Below, piece after piece: positions 55,284-64,000 of a stretch of DNA of 64,000 nucleotides. This stretch comes from Puccinia triticina. Its lineage: Eukaryota > Basidiomycota > Pucciniomycetes > Pucciniales > Pucciniaceae. The notes under the pieces are model-generated. The model saw nothing but the letters and a program-made list of their open reading frames with translations. It was not told the DNA's origin and searched no databases. The stretch spans positions 2,905,501 through 2,969,500 of the forward strand of contig NC_070560.1 of assembly GCF_026914185.1 (NCBI RefSeq), given 5' to 3'. Numbering within the stretch: the first letter of the stretch is position 1; each line of letters opens with the position of its first letter. The position numbers were made by a program, and so were the translations under genes.

Positions 55284-56964
55284 TGAAGTCTGGCAGGGAA
55301 AGGAAGGATATTCAACCCCAAAACCATAATCCAAGTTTATTAAAACCACAGTTTCACAGAAACTGACTTCATGGTTTCATGCTGCATTTTGTTGAAATTG
55401 CAGGTTTGTAAGCCTTAGAGTCAACACAGCTGACCTAAAGCCTGCCTCTTTTTCTACTTATTACATATGAAATTACTTCATATCTTTTTCATCTTAAGAG
55501 ATATCATTGTTTTGACTTCATTTTCTGTTTCCTCATGCAATTTTAACCCTAGTTACAACTTAACAATTCTTTGTAACTATACTACTTCCCTGAGTTCTTG
55601 AGTTGTGGCGCGCATGCGCAGTTGTGACGTGTCAGCGCTACCAGGCGCGCCAAACCACATGTACATATGTAATTACATAAGCAAACTGTGAAAATTTTCG
55701 AAGTCAGGATCCCCCTTGCCTGAGGAGGATCTACAGACTTCAGCACACCAGAACCACACCCCAGATAACCCAGGATCACCACACTCCCAGTATACCTACC
55801 ATCACAGGCGCCTAGGATATTGACAGTAAGTAAACTCTTTCTCTGAACCTTGTATATCCAGAGTGAAACTCTGTTGCTCTTGATTGTTTCTTCTTTTCTT
55901 CAAACTCTTCCAATCTTCAAAGATCAAAAGGTTATCTCTGGTTAAGACCTACAAAACCAGAGCAGAGTAGTAACCCTACTTCTGAATCCCACCAACGTTT
56001 CCTTGCTGTTGCACTCTTTCTTGGCCTTGCACAGCTGGCATCCAACTTTTCCAGGTTGAGAATAGCCCAGATCAATTAATTAAGACTTAAAGTCTAGGCC
56101 TGATCTTCTCTTTCTCTCTTTCTTTCTTCTCTCTCTGTTTGTATTTCTTTATCCCAAGAAATCCAACCAGAGTCCACCCATTTTCCTTGTGTCCTGTTGT
56201 CACACAAGAGACACAGGCTCACACTGATCACCCTGTTTAAATCAAACAAAAAATTCATAAAAATTTGAAAATTTACAAAAACAAATCTTTCTACATATAC
56301 TATTAACGCTAAAATTCTCTCAAAACTTTCCCAAATTGGTTCTATATTGATTAAATCCCTAACTGAACCCTTGAAAAATTTTTTTACGTCCCCTCTACCC
56401 GTGAAAGTGCAGAATTGCGACTCTTCCGCGGACCTCTTTATCCCGTCGTCGGACTTATCCTCCATTGACTCCTCTATACCTTTCGATCAAGAGGAGATAT
56501 CAAAAATCGGAGTCCGCTCAAAAGATTCCTTGCCTTCTGAACTATACTGCCGCAATTGACCGTAAAAAAATTCCCAACGGCGCAGGACAGCGAAGAAGAA
56601 GAAGATTATGAAAATAGGATTATAGCTACCCCGCAAAACGGAAACTTAATTAGTAGTACTTCTTGGACGCCCATTGCTACAACTTCTTACCCAAAAGTAC
56701 GTCGCAAGAAGGTCACAGCTGCTGTTAATATAGCCAACTGGACGTCTGAAACTACCGCAAAAACCAAAGCTAAGGAGAAACAGAAGAAAGTCTCTTCTAC
56801 TACGCGTAAAAGTCGCAGACTTTCCGCTAAAGCCAAGGTTTCAGGTATTTCTTTTTCTTTATTCCTCTATTTCTTAAGATTAAAACGTAAAAAGACAAAA
56901 AACAAAACAAAACAAAAAGAAAACTAATAATAACTCATAAACAAAATGCCCCCCCATCTTAGAA
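55284..56964 (+). other. Probable 5' LTR and leader of the Ty3 element
   Basis: The region upstream of ORF1 should contain the 5' LTR, but I cannot place its ends. TGGCATCCAAC at about 56036, after CACAGC, is a possible primer-binding site. An open frame (56541-56844) with no ATG reads DSEEEEDYENRI and KVRRKKVTAAVN. A GT-AG intron (56845-56962) would join it in frame to ORF1, so ORF1 may start further upstream than ATG 56965. Confidence 0.45.
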
Positions 56965-59704
56965 ATGGAAGGGACCTCTCAGCAGAGCAAAGAATCCGCT
57001 ACCAACTCAGCCCAGCCGCAGAGGAACAGCTTTGGCGAGCTAGAGTCGGCATTACCGCCGTTGGACGAGGATTTTCTCGCCTTCCCTCAAGAGGAACCTT
57101 TACCGCCGGACACGGGCATTCCCCCGGCTCTGTACAATCCGAGGGAGACGTCCCTGGCCCTAGCTTTGAGCAGGTCAACGCCGGTACCGCGACCCGTAGA
57201 GAGGGAGCAGATGATACCTCATCCCTCCCCCCAGCCTACCAACCCAGAGGGTTTACGACCAGTTTGGTGCTCCATTGGCGTGACAATGCCAAAAGCACAT
57301 TGTAGAGGTATTGGGACAGCATAGATACAGCTATCATTTATTATAAGAGGAGGAAGTTATATATAATACAAGCAGTGTATGTGTTGATGGGAGGAATGGA
57401 TTCATTACAGACGGATGGATGAGGGATAGTGTTAGCACGGACGGAACGGCAGACTAGGATCATGTAGGATGGACCGCGTGATCAGGGATGGAATGGAGGA
57501 CCATGACTAGGTAGGATGGCAGGGAGGTGGAAGGATGTTATCAATAGAAGAGGTGGAAGGTATTGGGAGCACAGGTCTCAACCAGGAATGGAAGGGAGGA
57601 TGGTGTGGTGTATCAAGTAAGGCAGTATTATAAGGGTATATTACTTGTATAAGGGTATATTATCTTTATAAGGGTGGTATATTACTTTATGAGGGTCTAG
57701 GATTCAGTATGATGGGATATGGATGCAAGTATTAATTAGGGAGGAGGAAGAAGGAAGGATGGAGCAAGGTGGGAGGAGAGGCTTTGACCCCCAATATTCT
57801 GGATGGAAGAAGGCAACAGCTGGACATGCAGGCATATGGTAGGTTACAGAAGGTTGTTTGGGTCACCTAGCAAGTACACATGATATCATGCAGTGCAGCA
57901 TATGCAGGCAGATAAGGTGTTCAAGGAGCCTGCCTGCAGAATCAATTACATCATTGTTTGGCAGGCAGTGCAACACATGCATATATTGCTGTGCAACTGA
58001 TATCCCCTCCTGCTGAATCAATTACATCATTGTTTGGCAGGCAGTGCAACACATGCATATATTGCTGTGCAACTGATATCCCCTGTAGAAAATAGCCCTC
58101 ACAAGGAGTTCCCCCGGAGCTAAATTCCCTCACCCTTCAATATATAAGGAGGCCTCTTTCCCCCCCTCATCATATCTTTTCCCCCATCAGCCTACAGAGG
58201 TTTGGTCACAGTGGTTAGTTTAGTTACAGTGGTAGTTTAGTGGTAGTGGTAGTAGTAGTGGTAGTGTTGAGTTTGAGTCAGTAGTAGTAGTAGTCAGGAG
58301 CTCTAGTAGTAATTAAAGTGCCTTATCAAGAGATTGTTAAGGAAGAGATTATTACCAACTTCATCAACAACAATTATAACAAGTAGTAGTAGTGTAGTAG
58401 CAACCAGGAGATCTAGTATTGATTAAAGTGCCTTATCAAGAGATTTTTTAAGGAAGAGATCATTACCAACCTTCTCATCAACAACCCAACATCAACAACA
58501 ATTATATTTTACATAATTGATCCCACTAGATTACATTATTCCCCATCATCAGAAGTTGTAACAGATCTGCAAGAATAGTGATTTGAGGAATCTAGGTCTG
58601 ATAGAGATTACTATACAAAAGTAAGATCTATCTTGGAATCAGCCACATCTTTATAAATATTGATTACAAGACTCTTAGTTATTTGCATAGTACCATTAGA
58701 GGGGCAGGTCTTTCAAACCACCCGTAAGTTGTAATAGCCTTTCAACCTATTAGCAATTTATTTCCCCCTCAGAGGATATTTTCACCAAATAAAACATTTA
58801 GTGTCCCACAAGAGTCCCTACACCGGGAGCGCCACAGGATCTATCCCTGGTTCCCCCAGCTCAGAACCAGGCTCCTCAAGATTCCTCCGGGCCGATGGAG
58901 CTCATGCAGGAGGATCAAGAGATCTTAGATCTAGTCAACCTCCTCAACAAGCAATACAAATTGCATGTCCGCGCTTGGGAGACGCAGAACACACGAGCTC
59001 TGAGGCGCCTCCTCTCTCAGGCCGCTACGACCCAAGAAATGATAGAGGATATGGTTGGGAGAGACGAAGCTATCCGTCTCAGCCAGGACTGGATCCCCAG
59101 AGAGGACCTCAACTTCTTGGAGAGGACGCTATACCAGCAAACTCTAGACACCGAGCGCAGAGCACCGCCGACAGTAACCGCGCAGACCAACACCGGCCTA
59201 GCTCTAGCCCCACACCCAGGCCACCAACCTCTAGTAACTACGCCAACACCAGGGCCTCCAACTTCGCGACACTAAGCGCAAGAGACCGGTTACCAGGGTC
59301 CTACCCCCCCTTACGTGCACCAAGCGCCAATGCCGCCCCCCTACGACCATCAGGCTCATCAAATGCCGCCGCCGCCCCCTCCTCAACAACAAAAAATGGC
59401 GAGACTCCCACCAGCTTCTACACAGCTAGATGGGACCCAAGCACCGCGCCATCATCCCTACCAGCGCCCCAACGCGCACTACCATCAACCTCAACCCCAT
59501 TATCAACAGTGGGGAGGTCAACGCGGGAATTACCAGCATCATTCCCATTTTCACGGCTCGAGAGGATCCAGGAGGAACTGGAACCCGCACTTGGGGAATA
59601 CCCACAGAATCATCAATGTAGGGGAGTTCTTGATGAGGTTGACCAGGTCCAACAGGAGAGGCCGCGGCAGAGGGAGAGGGAGAGGCAGAGGTTTTCACCA
59701 ATAA
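56965..59704 (+). pseudogene. Ty3 element ORF1, RG-rich, split by an LTR
   Basis: ATG 56965 opens MEGTSQQSKESATNSAQPQR and runs to PEGLRP at about 57261. After the LTR (57263-58822) the frame continues as TPGAPQDLSLVPPAQNQAPQ, then MQEDQEILDLVNLLNKQYKL. A stop (TAA, 59273-59275) interrupts it. Downstream is Pro/Gln/His-rich text (MPPPPPPQQQKMARLPP, QPHYQQWGGQRGN) ending in a run of Arg-Gly pairs (about 59660-59697). The RG tail suggests RNA binding. It is unlike a Gag capsid, which lies in ORF2, so it would be an extra protein of this lineage. It is now inactive because of the insertion and the stop. Confidence 0.7.
57263..58822 (+). mobile_element. Long LTR, TGTGG...CTACA family, copy 1, inserted in ORF1
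   Basis: Starts TTTGGTGCTCCATTGG (the copy 2 equivalent is TGTGGTGTTCC) and ends GAGTCCCTACA. It contains two 76-bp U3 repeats (57939, 58015), a TATA box (TATATAAGG, about 58140), an AATAAA (about 58790) and sequences shared with copies 2 and 3. The ORF1 frame resumes after it, so it is an insertion, but the flanks do not show an exact duplication. Confidence 0.82.
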
Positions 59705-59718
59705 GTTCAGCCTCTCCC

Positions 59719-62700
59719 ATGGGTTTAAGTTTAGATCTTGATAACCTTTCTAGCCAATCCAGCAGAGAAATTTTTCTTAGTCATCTTAATAATGATTTGT
59801 CTAACAATGGTCCCATTTTGTTAGAAGAAAAATTACATTCATTGTTCTCTAAATTTCTTTCTGAACTTTCTGGAACTGTGGAAACAATCCTTGGTACTCT
59901 TTTAGAATCTTGTGTCCAAAATTTCAGAGAAGTCCTCAATGTTTCCATCATTGATATCTTTAGAGAGGAATTTATGCCCCATTTGCTTGACCAATTCCTG
60001 AATCAAATGAGAGACTGTGCCAAAGAGAGACCTCCTGTGAATTCCAGTGAGTTTGAAAAATTGAGAAAACTCCTTGAAGAAAAACTAGGAAGTGTTCAAG
60101 AGAAATTGGAAGGAGTGCAAGACCTCATTCTGGTTAATGAATCCCAATGCCATTCCAACATGGACTCACTTGGTAAGAATTTGGATGAAATGGAAGATAA
60201 AATGTACCACAAACTTTCCTCTTTGAAAAATCAAATGAGTGACCTTCAATCTAATGGTCACAATAGATTTGAGCAGACCAAAAGAAGACTCTGTGATATT
60301 TCTTCTGTAGTGAATAGCACCAATACCAGGTTAGAGCAATTGATTGGACCTGCTGATAGAGATTGTCCTCCTCATCTCAACTATAATAATCCAGTGCTTA
60401 ATGCTCAGAGTGAAGGCCAGCACAACCAAGACAATCTGAGAAATCCTGCTCACTTTGCTTCCCACAGATCACCTCCTGCCATGGACAACACTCCTCTACC
60501 TGACTCTCACCAATCAGATAAACCCAACTTCTCCAAACCAGCTAACAATCATAACAGTCCATTTTCCAATGATGAATTCCCTTACATTGATCATGGACCA
60601 ATTGACTTTGATATGAGGAAAGAGCTGTGGAAAGGCATACCAAAAAACAGTGATTGGGAGAAGTTCTCAGGAGAATTGCCTTACAATCATGAGCTATGGA
60701 TCAAGAACACTGATATCCTTGTCAGAGACTATTTAATGTTGGACCATATGATAATTAGTAGACTGACAATCATCTTGACTGACACTGCTAGAAACTGGTA
60801 CCTTGGAATCAGAGATAAGTGTGGGAACAAGTCTTGGGCCTGGTGGAAGAATGCCATCAGAAACAAATTTGGTACTGAGAACTGGAAATGGAAAATGCAA
60901 CAAGGGTTTGAAAGTGATCACTTCACTTATGATGGAAGGAGAATCCACAAATGGTTTGGTACTCAAAGAGAAAGACTGAAAGCTTCTCAACCTGAGCTCA
61001 GTGAGTATCTCATTTGTGAGAAGATCCTAAAGCAATGCCCTCCAAATCTTGAGCATGCTGTTAAAAGCAGATACAAGAGAGATGCTACTGAAATGAGCTT
61101 TGAGGACATGGTTATAATAGCTGAAGAAGTCATAGACAGAGTCATGAAAAGGAACAAGCCTGTGACACACAGTTATAATACCCAAAATAGATTCCAATGG
61201 AGAAATAATCCTACTCCTGAGAAAGCTGACAAGCCAACTGAGTCCTCCTCAAAAAGGAATCCTGTCTCTGCCCCTGACAAGGACAAACTTACATGTCATT
61301 TCTGCAAACAAACTGGCCATTTCTCGAGGGAATGCCCTAAGAAAAAGAACAGGATAAACAATGTAGGCATAGATGATGATGATGAGGCCAACAGTGACAA
61401 GGGAGAAGATCAAGGTGAGCAGCAAAAGTCTGAATCTGAGTTAGATGAAGAAGAAGAGAACCATAGAACCAACCACATGATCCTTGCCATGGACAATGGA
61501 AATGGTGGCAACTATGATCCCTTAGTTGACTTTGACTTTGAAGCTCATGCTGTAGAATGTGAGATAAACCAAGACTTCTCCATTGCTGAAATCCAAGCTG
61601 AGACTCATCAACCCCAGACCTGGGACAAATCCTGTCAGTCTTCTCATGTAGAAGATGCCAGACTCATGAAATGTAAACCTGATAGAGGAAAAGCCCATCT
61701 TACTGGAAAAGCAAATCTCACCACTGTCCTTATTGATTCAAGAGAACACTCATGCCTTCTAGATAGTGGAGCTTCTTGTTCAATCATCAGCAACAGATTG
61801 CTAGAATCTATAATAACAGAATGGGAAAACAAACTCATGCCAATCAATCATGCTAAATTCCACAGCTGTAGTGATCAATTACAACCAATGGTCATAATAG
61901 AAATGGCTCTAATTTTCCCTCACACTAAAGGTTCCATTAGAATACTAGCAGAATTTGTAGTTATGAAAAATGCGAGAATAAGCTACCTTATCCTTGGAAA
62001 TGATTACATGTCTCTTTATGGTTTTGATATCACAAACAGCAAAGAGAGATTCTTTACCATTGGAAATGAGAACAAGAGGAAGAAATTCAGTTTTAAATCT
62101 CATCATCTGGAGAAAATGAGTCCTTCCAATGAAATTTCTGCTGTAAAAAAGTCCCATCCTCAACTGCAGCAATTTATTGTAGAAGAACTCTGTGAAGCCA
62201 AGTTCAGTGATAATTTAACTGTTGAGCAGAAAGAGAAGCTATTTGAAGTCCTCTATAATAACAAACTTGCTTTCTCTAACACCAACCAACCCCTTGGTGC
62301 CATCAAGGGTCATGAAGTTCATCTCAAGTTGACAACTGAGAGGCCTTATCCTCCTCTTCTCAGAAGACCTCCTTATCCTGCTAGCCCCAAAAGCAGAGAA
62401 GCCCTTGAGCAACATATTGAAGAGCTAGTGAACCTGAATGTTCTGAGGAAAGTTGGCCATAATGAAGTAGTTGAGATCACTACTCCTGTAATTATTGCCT
62501 GGCATAATGGAAAGTCCAGAATGGTAGGAGATTTCAGAGCTCTAAACTCATACACTGCTTCAGACAGATATCCCATTCCCAAGATCAGTGAGACTCTGAA
62601 CAATCTGGCCAAAGCAAAATTTCTGACTAGCATGGATGTACTCAAAGGTTTTCATCAGAATGTGATTGCAGAAGATTCCAGACACCTGCTGAGGATTATT

Positions 62701-64000
62701 ATGCATAAAGGAATCTATGAGTACCTAAGTATGCCCTTTGGGATCAAGAATGCCCCTTCCCATTTCCAGAGAATGATGGACATTGAATTCAGAAAGGAGA
62801 TTGATGAGAAGTGGGTTATTATCTACATTGATGATATTATCATTATGTCCAATACTTGGGAAGAACACCTTACTAGGATAAACAGGATACTTAAAGTTGT
62901 CATCAACATGAACATGAAAATCTCTCTGAAGAAGTGTAACTTTGGATTTGACCAAATCAAAGCTTTAGGCCATCTTGTTTCTGGAATTGCTATAGGAATA
63001 GATCAGAACAAAGTAGCTGCTGTCCTCCAAAAGCCTGTGCCTAGTCATAAGAAAGAAATGCAATCTTTTCTTGGTTTTGCTGGTTACTACAGACAGCACA
63101 TTGAGAAGTTTGCTGAGATAGCAAAGCCTCTTACTGAGCTTACCAGGATAGATGTCATGTATGGGATGACTCATCATAGGATAGTGGCATACAACCTGTT
63201 GAAGGAAAAACTGACCACAGCTCCCTTACTACTGTTCCCAGACTGGGTGTGAGCTCACGCCCCGCGACCTCACCAAAGGAGTCACAAGGATGTCACCAAA
63301 TCACCTCGGACCGAGTTCTTAGGCCTTGTCGACCCGCGCCCTCCTAGTCCAGCAGGGAAGTACTGACACTTCCCCTGGACTAGGTGAGCATTTCCTCTTC
63401 TCATCTCTAAATTGTATATACAGCAGGGAAGTACTGACACTTCCCCTGGACTAGTGCAATGCATCCCTAGTTAGGTTCCAGAAGTGTTCCCTCCAAGTTT
63501 TGACCTTGTATCGCGCCCCGTTGAGACCACCCAAGACGCCCCTCTCAGTGAAGCTCAATCACGAGCTTACACTGGGCCCATCCCTTCACACTATATGTAG
63601 ATGCTAGCATGACTGGTCTAGGTGCTGCTTTACATCAAGTCCAAGTCATTGATGGAGTAAGAAAAGAAGGGCCCATTGTTTTCATATCCAGACAACTAAA
63701 GGACAGTGAAACAAAATATGGTGCTAGTCAACTTGAATGCTTATGTCTGGTTTGGGCTCTGGAAAAACTCCATTACTACTTGGATGGCAGTGTATTTCAT
63801 GTTGTAACAGATTGCACAGCTTTGAGATCACTGCTGAACATGAAGACTCCCAATAGACACATGCTCAGGTGGCAGATTGCTATTCAAGAATACAGAGGTA
63901 ATATGACAATAATCCATAGAGATGGCAATATTCACAAGAATGCTGATGGACTTAGCAGATGGGCTTTACCAAATGATCCAAGTAATCCTGCTTATGACCC
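59719..64000 (+). pseudogene. Ty3/gypsy Gag-Pol, split by a solo LTR, cut by the window end
   Basis: The first ATG in this frame is 59719, 15 nt after the ORF1 stop. Order: coiled-coil-like Gag N-terminus (LEEKLGSVQEKLEGVQDLIL), capsid (DWEKFSGELPYNHELW, LTDTARNWYLGIRDKCGN), CCHC zinc knuckle (CHFCKQTGHFSRECP, residue ~524), protease (LLDSGASCS, residue ~680), reverse transcriptase (VGDFRALNSY, MPFGIKNAPSHFQ, intact YIDD at residue ~1035) and RT connection (QSFLGFAGYYRQ). The frame reaches PDW at 63246, where a solo LTR begins. After it RNase H continues ([46 protein letters not shown]) with its catalytic acidic residues. Integrase lies beyond the window. Apart from the LTR the visible frame is intact, so the insertion is recent. 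Confidence 0.93.
63248..63571 (+). mobile_element. Solo LTR in the RNase H-proximal part of pol, CTGGG duplication
   Basis: Starts TGTGAGCTCAC and ends GAGCTTACA, with CTGGG at 63243-63247 and 63572-63576. Excising the LTR and one CTGGG restores the pol reading frame across the junction (PDW to HPFTLYVDA). The 324-bp LTR holds a 72-bp tandem repeat (GCAGGGAAGTACTGACACTT at about 63350 and 63422). Confidence 0.95.

Noticed and set aside
58801..59718. N-terminal 306 codons of the long Gag-Pol frame as a real protein start
   Set aside because: The first codon is GTG inside an LTR end and there is no ATG before 59719. The region is better explained as ORF1 in another frame, although true overlap is raised as a finding.

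Overview
The window looks like a transposon-saturated stretch of a basidiomycete genome, most likely a rust fungus (Pucciniales). Reasons: short GT-AG introns (44-120 nt), dense nested class I and class II elements, small secreted proteins scattered among the repeats, and no bacterial-style gene packing. The assignment comes from these general features, not from a database match.

Layout. 1-5.8 kb: degenerate Ty3/gypsy pol, a MITE, a broken Tc1/mariner-type transposase and a reverse solo LTR. 5.8-12.5 kb: two tRNA-like repeats, one arm of an inverted repeat pair and unclassified coding relics. 12.48-16.66 kb: a CACTG-ended foldback MITE, then a nested stack in which a solo LTR carries a hAT-like palindromic element (A1), which carries another palindromic element (B), whose core is an array of hairpins. 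16.9-18.2 kb: an apparently intact three-exon DD34E transposase on the minus strand. 21.1-25.0 kb: the one clear host-gene island, with an SLC35F6-like transporter (5 exons, 459 aa) and a promethin/LDAF1-like membrane protein (5 exons, 247 aa). 26-36 kb: broken transposon genes, a decayed MutS-family gene, two reverse copies of a long LTR, and a hAT transposase relic. 36-45 kb: small MITEs and mostly unassigned sequence. 44.7-48.0 kb: a second A element (A2) split by a TTA-flanked element (C), next to a third palindrome (D). 49.3-50.9 kb: another solo LTR. 52.4-54.2 kb: two small, convergent effector-like genes, one cysteine-rich and one secreted Gly/Tyr-rich. 55.3-64 kb: a Ty3/gypsy element with an additional RG-rich ORF upstream of Gag-Pol, interrupted by two foreign LTRs and cut by the window end.

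Three solo LTRs share TGTCAGCC-type ends and each keeps its 5-bp target duplication. Three palindromic elements (A1, A2, D) carry the same internal unit at a strict 159-bp spacing. A GC-rich imperfect palindrome of about 70-90 bp recurs seven times in both orientations. These recurrent families, and the way insertions can be dated relative to one another by their target duplications, are the most informative content. I found no CRISPR array, rRNA or prokaryotic system.
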